The notes: generated by a model not told the origin, from the letters alone. DNA of 64,000 nt from Allacma fusca (GCA_947179485.1 OX359250.1:25430654-25494653); one strand, 5' to 3'. Counted from the first letter of the stretch, positions 45,752-58,139 are shown. A program made the numbers and translations.

Positions 45752-46501
45752 ATGACACTTAGACTTTTCATTCTGTACATCACCATAACTCTCGCGGTTG
45801 TGGAAACTGAAGGACGTCCAGTTCCGAATCCTGAACCCATTGGACCAGTAGTTCAAGCGGGACTCACTACCATCGGAGCATGGATCGCAAAATACGTAGT
45901 ACCACCCATGTTAGTAGGCTCTACAGCTATAACCGCCACCCATTTGTCACAAAAAGATCCTGTTGTGCATTTATTACATCCAGGCAACAATGGACAAATG
46001 GCTGTTGTACCTTACGACCCACAAGATGCAAACGTGATAGCTGCTCAACAACAAAACCAATTGCAGCTCCAAAATCAAATGCAGCTACAACAACAACAGT
46101 TACTACCAAGACCACAAATAAACCAACAAACAAATCCTTCTATAGACGAAGTTGACTTTAACAGATATCCACCTTGGTTACAAAAATACGCACAAGACGT
46201 AGGAGACACCTGGATTCCACCACCACCAACCGAAAACAGCAATATCACTATCATCATCCTTAGCAGCTTTGGAATATTCATCCTAATAGCTATCATCAGC
46301 CTTAGTGCCTATTATTGTCGAATAATAGCTCGTAGACCAATACCGGAATCAAGACATGAATACCAAGAATTGAAGAGGATTACAGCACCGGATACCGCAA
46401 CAGTAGTTCAGAACAGTTTCGAACGTTTAGTAGGATGTAAATTAGTACGAGCATCACCCACGCCAGGGCCATCAACCGCAAGGTTACCCGCCCGACCATA
46501 G
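45752..46501 (+). CDS. ORF4: small type I membrane protein, possibly env-like
   Basis: 249 residues. A signal peptide (about 1-21), then an ectodomain with a Gly/Ala/Val-rich hydrophobic stretch (about 31-60), a Gln-rich run (about 97-118) and an N-glycosylation sequon (NIT, 164). One transmembrane helix (about 165-188) ends in Cys, followed by a basic cytoplasmic tail with a YQEL motif that could act as an endocytosis signal. There are no furin site and no heptad-rich stalk, so it is not a standard fusion protein. It might be an accessory surface protein. Position after ORF3 and before the polypurine tract fits an env-type gene; the function is unassigned. Confidence 0.7.
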   Translation: MTLRLFILYITITLAVVETEGRPVPNPEPIGPVVQAGLTTIGAWIAKYVVPPMLVGSTAITATHLSQKDPVVHLLHPGNNGQMAVVPYDPQDANVIAAQQQNQLQLQNQMQLQQQQLLPRPQINQQTNPSIDEVDFNRYPPWLQKYAQDVGDTWIPPPPTENSNITIIILSSFGIFILIAIISLSAYYCRIIARRPIPESRHEYQELKRITAPDTATVVQNSFERLVGCKLVRASPTPGPSTARLPARP

Positions 46502-46777
46502 GAGTCCGAATTTAATGCCCAGAAAACCAAAAGGAGAGAACTTACGCTTAAAACCAAATTGTATAAAGTAGTATGTAAGAAAACACAACTTGTGATACAC
46601 ATAGCTCACAAGCTAACACAAACACCTACATGTAGTTCACAGATAAGTTTATAGATAATAGGAACCACAATCATAAAAAGAATGTAAATACTTGAGACAA
46701 TCTAATCATGTACATAAGGTTTAGCTGATCTAACATCCTTATGCAGTCGAGAAGACGGCTGAGGACAGCCTACCGAC
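46502..46777 (+). other. Retroelement 3' untranslated region
   Basis: About 276 bp between ORF4 and the polypurine tract. No open frame or recognisable motif. Confidence 0.6.
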
Positions 46778-46787
46778 AGAAGAGGAA
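46778..46787 (+). other. Polypurine tract (plus-strand primer)
   Basis: AGAAGAGGAA directly abuts the TGTTACG start of the 3' LTR, the position and composition expected of the RNase H-resistant primer for plus-strand DNA synthesis. It also fixes the 3' LTR start. Confidence 0.9.
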
Positions 46788-47491
46788 TGTTACGTCCCAA
46801 TTCGCACACCTGAGGAACGTGACAAAAGACGGAGGCTACGTGACAAAAGATCGCGTGATGTCACGTTAGCAGAAAATAAAAGACCACGTCCACAGAACTC
46901 AAAAGGAAGATTTAACCTTTTGGAGCATTCAGCAATTCCACTCAGCAGTTTCTGAGAGAAGAACGAATAAAGAGTGGAATGCAAAATCCATTAACACCAA
47001 TTCAATCTATTGTTATTACAAACAATAATTATGATGATTGTGTTAAAATGTAATTATGTACATACTATGTAAATAGTCCTAGACAAAATCTTTAGATTAA
47101 GTCAAGCAAGAAGAGACAGTAAGTTCTTGGGAGGCACTCGTATGGTTCGGATCAAAGCTCGCGTTACAGATCCGTATCCATTACAGCCCCTGCCCAAGGC
47201 TTGAAGATTCACAGCCATGCGGAGAATTATATTGGGAAAAGATCCTTGGATCCCAATATAATTCATAGAGACTTCCCATGGAGGAATTTCAACACGGAAG
47301 ATTTATTTTAAGATCCTTTTATCAATTCAAGTTTATTTTATCTTTGATTTCAATTAGAATAAATTAATACAAGATTATTATTCAGTATAAACTTATTTTT
47401 AGCCAACGATTATTTTATTATCATCAAAAATACTACACATCATTACTCGACTCGTTCCGAACTTGGGCACGAGATTTAACATCCAATTAAC
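46788..47491 (+). repeat. 3' LTR, right end altered or truncated
   Basis: Identical to the 5' LTR from its first base through 47487 (700 bp). The 5' copy then continues AATCTCGTTACA, whereas here only TAAC precedes the start of repeat copy 2 at 47492. TAACA would be an exact inverted match to the TGTTA start, so this may be a genuine end, or an end trimmed and refilled during joining. It should supply the polyadenylation signal for element transcripts. Confidence 0.9.
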
Positions 47492-48490
47492 ATGGACAGG
47501 GACACTGATGGCAGGGACAGTAGCATCGAAAAATGGAGAATTGTTGAGGGGATTAGTTTCCAAAAAACTATTAGTTTTTTCTTTTTTTCGGATATTCCCC
47601 TGGAACGGGTACAATTCCGACAAAGGCTGAGGTAAACGTTGGAGATTCCCTTGGACTCCTCGGAGTAAGTTAGTATCCGAAGAGGAGACCAGATGTGCCA
47701 TCTTTGACAGGAAAGGAGAAATAGTCCTCAAAGATGTTTCAGAAAACTTGGATGACGGACGAACGATGGGTTCGAAGGAGGAATGAAACGATGACCAGTT
47801 CACTTGTTGAAATAAAGGCTTTTGGTAAATCGGTGGCAATGTCTGAGTAGGAACGATTTCTGGGGGATATTTACTCAGTCCAATTTTATGCTTTGACCTC
47901 TCCGAAAATACATGATGAATTTTCTCTGTGCTCAGATTTCCAGCCTCACTACTCCTGCTGTAACTTATTTCCACGGGTCGATCTTTCCCTGGAATTTGAC
48001 CTTCCTGTCGATAGCCCGCAGTTCGGGACTTGGTTTTTATTTTCCCGGAAGATTTGGCACGATTCTCCTGAGGAGCTACCTCACTGGGGAAGAGGTCATC
48101 TATGTTCGGGAAGCATTCTTTGAAGGAGGAGGAAGTGGCCAGGGGTGGCTCCCAAGACACACTGGACTGACAATTCCGTTGTGTTCGTCGCCTCCGAAAA
48201 GGCTTTGCCCGTCCACTACAATCGAAGAAGCTGGAAGATGAGCAAAGTTTTTTACAATCTGGGGAGGACTCATCCTCCAATAAACAGAGGAGGGAGTCGG
48301 AGTTGTGATCCTGAAGCTCCCTATTGCGGGCTGAGGAAGAGACGACAGGGTTGAGGCATTCGGAATTAAACCAGCCTTCGTAAGATGACACGCTGCCTGC
48401 CGTCTGAGGAACCTTGTGCTTGGGTTTGGAGGGCACCGCAGTTTGGTGACGCTGACCAGCAGTGACTTGGACGGACAACTTGTCACTCAT
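47399..48490 (-). pseudogene. Truncated 5' copy of the Ser-rich gene fused to the LTR
   Basis: This frame starts at the duplicate of the ATG at 16707 and is the same as the first long exon for 333 codons. At 47492 it runs in frame into antisense LTR sequence and stops at 47399. All of the following exons are missing from this copy, so it is a fragment, though its upstream sequences are also duplicated and it could still be transcribed. If the tandem duplication is an assembly artefact, this fragment does not exist in the genome. Confidence 0.85.
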
Positions 48491-51400
48491 TGGGAATTTA
48501 TTTGTTTTTATTTGTCTATGAATTAAACTGGAAACTTGTTCTGAGCCTTTACAAAATTGTTTTTTGCATGTACAAAAAAAGGCTATTCACTTTCTCACAT
48601 CCACATATATGTATGTGTATGTGTCAAACTGTTGATTTCAATGCCTCAACAGTCAAAGGCAAATAATTTACTTAAATTGAAACAAAAAAGTTCATCTTTG
48701 ACTGCAACAACTACTCCAACGCCCGGCACGAAGCCACAACGACCTTGTAAGTTAAAAGCTCCATTCAACATTGCGAAGCTTTATTTTTAATGAAATATCA
48801 TTTTGTGCATAAATACTAAATAAATAAAAAATCGACGAAAAAAATGTAATAGCAAGCATTTTTTTAATGCTTTAAAGCTCAAGGTTGTCAAAATTTAAGG
48901 AAGCTTGTAGCATTATTTTTTTTAATATTAATACTAATTCATTTAAATCCTTCAAAACAATAACCCCCCTTGACAACATATGTAGCCGTCACAGTATATA
49001 TGGGTGAGCAAAATGGGAATAATAGTAACTTTATTCCTGTAAATTAGTGCAATATAATAATATTATATAATAATAATTTATTATTTATTATGTAATTATT
49101 ATATATTTTTCATTGGAGCAATACTTGCATTTAGACAATAATAAAATACGCGTAATAATAGAGGACGCATATAAGGGTAATAAGGTATATAATTTATAAT
49201 AGTACACTGTGCCTAAGTATACATATGTTCTTACGAGGCATGCTATATAATGAATTTAAAAGTTACCAAAAGACTCCACTCCGCAAGGTTTCTTAATGCA
49301 ACGTACGGCAGAATCGGGTGTTGGAAAAAAAATGCACTTATTCCTGGAACGAACTCTAATATTCCCAGGGAGTTTTTAATAATAGATTACAACTTGGTAT
49401 TTTCTCAATTTATTTAGAAACGGTACTGAGGATAAGGGCAGAGGAAAAATATTCACGACTATTTACACGTATTAAAATTCCATGCTTCTTGAACCAGTAC
49501 TGTGGAGTTGGTTTGGAGTGCATGACTTACTTACTGTTGGTAGCAGAATTGTAAAAAGGAATTGTGAGGAAATCCATTGGGAATAAAGAGAGAAGGAAAT
49601 CTCCAGAGCTCTTTAAGATCCTGATTGACAAACTGAACTGAAGCCAGTCCGTGTACTTTTTGCATCTCATCCCTCGACGACTTTTAAATGGATCAGCTTT
49701 GGCAATATAGGAATGAGCCACTGAAATAAATTTCAATTAGTAGTAATAATACACTGGAAGACCATGCAGAGACTCCAACTATTCACTTTAAGCTTTGGGG
49801 CTTTGATATCTCATGCAATGACTCGCTCATGGATTTTTGTATCTATATGTATAAGTTCCTGGATGTATTCAAAAGGAGACCCTTCACATTCATTCCATTG
49901 GAAAAATTTCATAGAGGAGAACAACGGTCCTCGTGTCAGCACTCAATAGCTTTAGAAGCAGTAGGAATGTGAGCTTGGCATGGGAGTGATGCTTTCGCCA
50001 TGCTTTGATTTCAATTAATTCACTTGAGAAAATTAAATTTAACAACTTGCCCGTCCATGGAATCTGTAGGAACCTAATTAGCAAATGCTAACTGAATAAT
50101 TTTTAAATCCCATGAAATCAAGCAGTCCTAACACTTTCAAGCTACGGGGAAATTCAAAGTGCCTTTTCCTTCCTTCAGGTTCTCCTTCATAAATGAAATA
50201 AGTAATCTCCTCAATGACTGACCCCGTCACGTCCTGGGATATTTTTGTAATGAGTGGAAACATCAATTTACTATCCAATGTTTTGTTACAATCTTCAATA
50301 CAATTTTTTTTAAATTTACAACGTCGTTCGAAATCCCATGCTAGATCTCATGAGGGCCAGATTATGTATAACTTTGAACCCTTCCAGGGTTTAAAAGGGG
50401 GTAAACTGCATTAGACTAGAAATCTCATTGTGTATACATATGTACATACATATGTACTCATGCTAAGAAATCCTTATGAATTGTCTCTCTAGGTCTACAA
50501 ATGTAATTATTACATATAATTTTCTCACTGCATAGCAAGAGCTGTAGCAATCATTAAAGATGTGTATGATAAACGAAGATGCCAATGACTTGTATGAATC
50601 TTCCGAACGAGAAAAACCATATCGGGAAAATGTGGCCATCGATCAACCCTGTCAGAGAAAAATTACAGCTTTAGATGCAGCATTTGATTGTAACTTTTCT
50701 TAAAATAGAGATGTCATAACCAAACACATCAATTTAATTAACAGGAAGTCCCGCCGAAGATGGCTATCGATTTATTGTTTCAATAAAGTCTCATAATTTA
50801 TCATTACATACAATTAAGTTGACTACTGTAGAAAATATTTTTACGTGTTGTTGGTACAGGTCATTACAAAATACATTCGAAAGATTTTATTCATCTACAT
50901 AATTACATCTAGATTTGGAAATAACAATGACCATTTGCCAGGACATGTGTCTAGGTATATATTATAATTAATTATTTTAATCACACAGAACATACATTTC
51001 TCATGGTAACTTCAACTTTTCTCCATTATTACATAATGGTTGCATAATCATGATTAGAGTGTAGACAAGTGTGAATATTTCCACGTGCCCCATTTCCAAA
51101 CATAGAAAGGTCAAAGGCAACGCTTCCGCTCGCTAAGTAGACGGCAGTCGTTTAGTCCAATGAAGTTAACTATAATTATTATTATTACAGCTTAAGGAAA
51201 TGCACGAACGTGCAGAGGGTTTTTAAGGAGTTCCTAATACTTTCACAAATCTGGCCAAGCAGGGAAATGCCCTGATAAGAGCGGCAACGGAAATTAGAAA
51301 ATCAATGAGGGAAATAAAAGAGTTGGGATACTTTGTAATAGGTAAGCATCCGGAACCAATCATTCCCACAGCCTGGGACAAAAATTCCTTTTGAAGCAAT

Positions 51401-54295
51401 TGCTGGTTCCTCTAAAAAATATATCTTACAGTCATACACAAGAAATATAAAGGATGGGAGGATTTGACCAAACCTCACAATTTCTTTTGGCATTATTTCG
51501 ACAGTCAGACAAGACTTCAGACTTGAGAGTAATAAATTCAAGAAAATGGCTACATTCTAATCTTGTCCCACTAAAACCCTTACATACATATGTCATTCTT
51601 TGGAAAATTTCTTTTGGAAATTATAATACATAGCCTCATTTTCACATTTGACGATTTTGTTAATTTTTATTTCAGAAATGTGAAAATGCGTTTCTGACAA
51701 ACGACTTGTGCTCAGGGGGATCAGTGCACGCCTGGATTGACATTAACTGCAGTAAAAGAATGTTCAATGAGAGATGTGATTTTGGAAGGGATTTACAAAA
51801 ATTTCTCATCTAGAAATGCTATCTCGTGAGACTAAATTCCCTCAGTTGCAAATGTTCGAGGATTAGAAAATTATATCAAATGAGAAGATTTCACGGACCC
51901 AGTCACTCATTGTCAGTGTTAATCTTATAATATGAAGTACATGATTTAGTAGGGACACTCATAGGAACGTGTATCCAGTATCCATAAAATCCCAAATGTG
52001 AATGTGGGGGATAAAATGAAGCTGTATTTGCTTGTTAGGTTTACTTTTAATTAAGATAAAATTATATTAAAAGTGTTTAACAATAGCAGCAATCCTTGTA
52101 GACGGATTTGTAGTACACCATGCTATTTTAGTCCAGGAGTCAAGTCATAGATTAGGGTCTATAGTTTGTTATATTCTAGGTAATTATATAATTTTATTCT
52201 ACTATACCTCAAAGTTCCACATCAGTTCTTACAAGTGCTCAGCACGGCCCTATTTAGGTACTGTAACGCAGGTAACGATTAGATAATAATTGTTAGTGTA
52301 GATACCACATAAAAACTTTCCTGGTGGTAATCTTGTACATTTTGCCCAGCCCAAAATTCAAGATGCTCCTGTGTACTTTCCATACAATTAAAATCAGCAC
52401 CGTCGAAGAATATTTTCGTAATCAGAAGGCTTTATACAATACTAGGTTTAAATTAAATTGCATAATTATATTTTAGCTCAAACATCTAATACTTCTGGTA
52501 GATTGTAATAATAATATTGTATTGTAAAGCGAAGTTGTCACAACTAACATTATAACAGTTCCGGATCGAATTGTAATGACTAGGAATTATACAGGATATT
52601 TCCTTCACAAAATGACAACACTTGATATTTTTATAATTTCAGGTACAAGGGATTTCAGTGAGCGGAACGAGACATTTCAATCATTTAAAATAGTCTCTTA
52701 CATGAGGGTCCGCCAGCAGTTTCCCGACAGCTGCATACTCAGCAAAGGTACACAAACGAAGGTGAGTCGTTCTTTGGTTTCATCATGCCAAGTCAGAAAT
52801 AATTATTACAGCTGTGCCTACGACAGTAAAAAATCTGGGGGTTAAGAATTATTGGGAGATAGTGCTTTTTGTTGCTGGTAAGGTTTTACAGATTCGGAGT
52901 AAAATATCGAGTAATCTGGAGTCTAGTCCCATTACGGGCAGAGGTATTTCCTACCCGAGGTGAGGACTAGTTCTTAATAAGCTTTCTGTTCAGGCCGGCC
53001 TTCTGTCAAAATAGTGATTTGCATGAGCAATGCGTTCTAAATTCTAAAATCCAGCAGAGTCGGTTCATTTAGATGACGCTGACAATGAAATCCTGGATGT
53101 GGGACATTAGTATTTGCACAATCGAAAGTAAACATTGGAGCACTAGCAGTAATGGCCCAAACGTAGACGCACATGCATGGATTATCAAAGAGCGGAAATT
53201 CCACAAGTGCAGGTATAAGTATTTACTTGTACAGAGGTACTCACTCCAACCCAAATTTACTCCTGCGGCTTCCCCAACTCACTCACTCAAACAAGTACCA
53301 ATGATACTTAATTTGTGAGGAAGGATACCCGTCACTACATCATCAGCTGTAGAGTAAATTTGAAATTGTTGGAGTCTTCTCCAAGCCGATTCGACTATAC
53401 GGGAAAATTTTCCCAATACTATTAGGGAAACATCATCAGACTGTTTCAATTTTTAACACATCGGAGCAAGGAAACGTTAAGTGATTTCACACTCCACCGT
53501 GATAGTAACCAGTTGAGGCGGTAATGGTCCAGTGCTGAGTCTCCATTCCTAACCCTTTGGCATCAATTCCCCAACCCGTATATACAAATATCATTTCAAA
53601 GACAGAGGGATCGGGAATTTGTCTTAGAAGAAATTACACATTAGAGCGTGAGCTAGATCGACGGCTGGACAGGCGAAGGGATTTGGTGAAGCCCACGGAC
53701 CTGTATTTATTTTAAAAAAAATCACATACTATAAAAAAAATTGGAACCATAAATAAGTTAAAGACCTCCTGGTAATTCTCTATATACGTATCGATAATAA
53801 ATCCTTGCATACCCCACTTCCATGGATGTCTTCGGAGGTGACCAGGGAGCGGCGCAGGCTTCGAATACCCATAAAAAAAAGTTGTAGCGCATTTTCTTCA
53901 GAGCCACCTGTCAACATAAAATTGATAAATAATTATGTCCAGATGCTCCATACGTCATCCACCACTTCATTATAATAAACTTGTCAACAATTTATTAATT
54001 CCACAAGGGACACTGTAGTTTCTTTGTGTCCCAGTCCCCCCCTTTGAAGTTTTAAAATATATCCCAGGACAATATTCTAACTTTGGATGTTTGTCAACAA
54101 ACAACCCACAATTCCAAATTAGTGTTGAAAGTTGGAGTGTAAAAAAATAGGAGTAATTAGTAAGCTGTTGAAATCCCGACTTCTCAAATCCCAGCATCAA
54201 AGCGTTGATGTGCAGTAATGTGTGGAACTTAGGGGCTAATTGTAGCCAAAGGAATTATTTTGCTCGGGAAATTACGTCACGCCACTGCTACATAT
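47492..54295. repeat. Large direct repeat, copy 2 (6804 bp)
   Basis: Counterpart of 15709-22512. It begins abruptly after the 3' LTR inside duplicated coding sequence and continues without a break into unique sequence at 54296, about 130 bp beyond the GPCR stop. This copy thus shows the uninterrupted target site, CTACATAT followed by TATTGCTGC. Confidence 0.95.
49535..49720 (-). CDS. Second copy of the candidate exon
   Basis: Same sequence, splice sites and phase as 17752-17937. In this copy the downstream gene is truncated, so the exon has only the 333-codon fragment to join to. Confidence 0.35.
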
Positions 54296-54421
54296 TATTG
54301 CTGCTGGGGAAATTCCAGGGTTGTGACAACATTCCAAGTTCACAGTACTAACTGTGGGTTGAGTCTCAGTGGGGGTACGTCCAGCACCATAGGATATTTC
54401 GACGCAGTTCACAGCTGGGAA

Positions 54422-57337
54422 TCAGGGGGAAACATGAGTAATGTTCTGCATTGTTCTTACCTGAATATCCGTCATTCTCAAAGCATAAATAATGGGGTCC
54501 ACGACGGCTTTCAGGATAACCAAAATGTTGATGACAATATTCACCGGGATTTTCACATTGTAAGGTATCTGAAAGAGAGAGAGAGAGAGAGAGAGGGGGG
54601 ACCATTGAGAGATATTAGAAAGATAGAGTATCGTCAATCACCATATCACTATTCCCCCAGAAATTATATAGTACTGTCTCAGGCAGAGTCTTACGTTTGT
54701 AATGTCAAAGACACAGTCCTCACAGACAAGGATATACCACAGGATGGCTGGCATCCACCCAACAATGTAAGTCCCGAGGATGAGACAAGTTGTGATAACA
54801 GCTTTCACATTCCGTCTCAGTTGCACACAACTCTGTGGAGAGAAGAAAGTTAGTCCTTTCTTTAGACTTACCCATTACACCCCACCCCTGAACCCACCAT
54901 TGTCAGAGGCCGGTGGAAAAGGAAGGAGAGTCCCAGGAGTTGGGGAAGATTTAATGAATAAATTTCTATATAAACTCCTTGACAATTCATGCAATCTTAT
55001 TACCTGGTATCTCTGGTTGTAGCGATGATGATTTTGAACGATGACAAAAATATGACTGTAAATTCCAAACATGAGAACTAAAGGGGTGAAGAAGAAGACT
55101 GCCACGATTAGTCGGAAAGTTTGCTTGAAGAGGAACTCCAGCTCCAAGCACCGGTTACTCTGAAACCCTTGGTTGGGATAACTTGAGAAGTACAGGAGGA
55201 GAGTGGTAATAGGGCAAATCCAAGACAATACAATTACACGAATTGCAGTTCCACGAGTCATTGTTGCAGCGTACTGGAGAGGTCGAACGATCCCTATCCA
55301 GTAATTGATTGACAGGGCCACGAGATGTGCCACGGTCACCAGCACTCCGCCCAAGCTGACAAATTCAATTTAAAATATTTATGTAATAGAGCCCTACATC
55401 CCTGTCACATGTCACATCAGATTCTGATATCCACACATTTTCTGAATTTACCTTCACCTGACACATAGGGTCTATCTATACAGGTGTCAATCCTAATTGC
55501 TCCAAAATGTGACTTTGTTATGACGTGCTCTTTGAAGGATGAAAAAATAAAAATGTGGTAATTGCTTCAAGTGCAAGTCACACGGAATTATTTGGTTAGT
55601 CTTTTAGTTAGTTTAGCAGAAGAGACTGCTGTTGTTAAAATTTGTTTTTCCTGATTAGTGCTAATTATTTTAGGAAAGGGTAATTACTTGTGTACGGACA
55701 TTCTTAGAATTTTCTAAAGGAGAAATTTCATTTAAAATTTTTCCTTTGAAAATTCTTCCTCATAATACAGATAATAAATATGATGTAAAAATTATCCAGT
55801 ACAATCTCGCTCTAAGAGACTCCCTCATAAAATCAAATATTTGGAAAGCATTATTGTCATTTATGATATTGCTACTGTATGTATACATTGTGCTTGACAG
55901 AGCTGGTCATTGTCAGAAATGTCAGCCTTGGTTTCTCTTAGGGATGCTCTTGTAGATAGTTTGCACTGTAATTATTATATGGAGATCCCTTTGATTTTAA
56001 TTTATCACCAGATGTCACTGGTTTGGGTGTGATAAAAAATAATTTGACAATTTATTTTTATGACAAAATGGTTTCATCCTTTCACGTTGCTTACACCAAC
56101 AAATGGTTTTGGCAAGGTCGTTAATTTCCTACCGACCTTCCCACGTGGAATTATTTTTCTCCGTGGATAAGTTTCCAGGGGAAGGCAATATCAGTGGGTG
56201 TAGAGTTCCAGGGGGAAAATATCCTAATTGTAACTTTTAGCTATACACGGTTACACTTGATTCACCAAAACCACTCTTTCCGTGCTAGTCTCATCGCTCC
56301 GCTCGGAGGGATCCCCTTTAATTGAATTGAGTCGTAGTTGAATAATAACATGTCAAAGGTACGGGATTGACAAGAGGGGCTCAACCCTCACTTCCAAACA
56401 TTTCTTACAATTTCATATATAATGACAATATTGGAAAAACGAGGGGATAATTGCATTCATCGAGGTTGTCATATACTCCCACATTGGCTATTTGATGAGG
56501 ATCTCATCTCCCTGAACGCTCTTCAGTATTCAGCGTGAATCTCTCCGACTAATGACAAGGCCCTTCCCATACTTAATTAAAGCATTGAACAGTAATTATT
56601 AGGATGAGGTTTAAAAAGTCAAAGGTTTTTGGTGTAAAGTTTAATTATGTTGAATTTATTGAGGAAATTTAGGTGAATTACCGGAAAGCTTCCAGGGCCA
56701 AACTGATGCAGTTGCTGGAGTGGATCTTATAGACATATGGCAGGAGTGAATTAATGATTAAACCCGCTCCCATGACCGTGGCGGCGAAGGCATCAGCGAG
56801 TGCCAAGGAGAAGGAAAAATACAAAGTGGGTGACATGGGCTTCCGACACCATCGAGCAGATAATACAATTACGAGATTTATGAGAGCGGATGCAAAGCAA
56901 AATAGGAGCATGATTGGAACTACAATGGAGTACATGTAGCTCTGGAATTCCGAGCTGGGTCCCTCCAACTCCTGGATGTCGTTGCTCCGATTCAGAAGAC
57001 TGGAAATATTCTCTCCATATGGGATTGGGGAAGGGACTGTTTCCGTCCGGGAACTTCCCCCTGAGAAGTCGTCAACATGGTCGAGGCTTTTAGTCAAGGA
57101 AGTATCCACCCAAGTATTCTCCATTACAGATCTTATTGTAGTGGCTGGAGTTGGTCCGGACTCGGAGGTCTCCAAAACAAAATGACTCTGTATCTCATCC
57201 CAGCCAGTCGTGCCAGTCGTGGGTTGTCTGTGGATGGAGATGTTGCTCCTACTGAGATGCTTTTGGTGCTCATGTCGAAGATGATGAGGAGTCGTCGGCA
57301 TTGTGAATAATTGCTTATTCGGGTCGAAAATCTTCAT
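54422..57337 (-). CDS. Rhodopsin-like (class A) GPCR, four exons, orphan
   Basis: A plasma-membrane receptor. Exons 57337..56682, 55355..55004, 54832..54695 and 54568 onwards join in phase (CCG|GTAATT; CAG|GTAATA; AAC|GTAAGA), giving about 430 residues if the last exon reads to TGA at 54422. A long N-terminal ectodomain (~130 residues) has sequons N32, N110 and N116. TM1 has the conserved Asn (N154); TM2 has LALAD (D182); C210 at the top of TM3 can pair with a Cys in extracellular loop 2; TM6 has GWMP; TM7 has DPIIY. The DRY position at the end of TM3 reads N236-Y237-W238 before IGIVRPLQY, so the key Arg is missing. A strong donor (CAG|GTAAGA) after MTDIQ leaves the C-tail uncertain. The ligand is unknown; amine- or adenosine-like orphans are the nearest general type. 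Confidence 0.88.
54574..54595. repeat. (GA)n microsatellite forming the polypyrimidine tract of the TM7 exon
   Basis: On the minus strand this is a (CT)n run ending a few bases before the TTTCAG acceptor at 54569-54570. Length changes here could affect splicing of the last GPCR exon. Confidence 0.8.
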
Positions 57338-58104
57338 TTCTCTCCTCCCCCTCCCCGATCTCTCAAACTACTCTGAAATGGAATTCAAATATTTTACTTT
57401 AAAGACCTTGGCTCAATATTTTGCTAGTTGGATATTCCCAGGGAAAATATGTCTAGAGTCTGTCCTCGCTTTTTAATAATATTCTGCAAAGAAAAATAAT
57501 ACAGGGCGTATGCATACGTTTACATGTATCCATATACATACATACGTAGCATAGCATATATATGTATGTCGTTCAAATAAACTTCCAACTCCCTGCAGTG
57601 ACTGATTCCCTGGGAGCTGGGACAGATAGCTATGAAAAATGAAGTTGTTCGTGAGAATTTTATCAAATCCCTAAACGATCTGGTTGTGCCAGATGGATGG
57701 TGTTGTATTGATATTTATCCCCATCTGTTGGATGACATTGTTTCACAAGAGAGTTTCTCCATGGAAATTTGCCATACAAATTACACAAGTAACATTCTTT
57801 TACATAGTTCTTGAGTACTTGTTTACTCTTGCTGACACTGGCCTTGTTGAAAGTTCAAGGAGGATTTTATGTAATCCTGGAAGGCTCTTTAAAACGTCAT
57901 AGAGATTGTTGACCTCAAAACTTGGAGAGTGTAATGTATATTTTGATGCATGTACAAGGAATAGAAATTCCCTTGGAATTCACTCAACTGAATGTCTCTG
58001 GATAATTTTATTGTAATGATACGATCAAGGGGAAAATATTATTCTTGTTGAATCTACAATTGTAGGATCCAACGGGCTGTGCAATATTCATGCATTCAAT
58101 TTTC

Positions 58105-58105
<1 letters not shown>

Positions 58106-58137
<32 letters not shown>
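58106..58137. repeat. (GA)n microsatellite
   Basis: About 16 uninterrupted GA units. Confidence 0.95.

Positions 58138-58139
<2 letters not shown>

Larger units (their letters stand above)
22513..47491 (+). mobile_element. Giant (~25 kb) Ty3/Gypsy-class LTR retroelement
   Basis: The element is bounded by two LTRs that are identical over 700 bp. It carries gag, pol, ORF3 and ORF4 on the plus strand, all without internal stops, and a polypurine tract just before the 3' LTR. The order protease, RT, RNase H, integrase with a GPY/F module is that of Ty3/Gypsy elements. Its size is several times the usual 5-10 kb; the excess comes from very long Gag N-terminal and Pol spacer sequences, a 2.5 kb leader and the 6.6 kb ORF3. 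Identical LTRs and intact frames indicate a very recent insertion, possibly still active. The bases flanking the two ends (CATAT left, TGGAC right) do not match, so there is no target duplication. Confidence 0.95.

Noticed and set aside
54260..54853. 197-codon plus-strand frame
   Set aside because: Antisense to GPCR exons for TM6 and TM7, which have conserved motifs and splice sites on the other strand.
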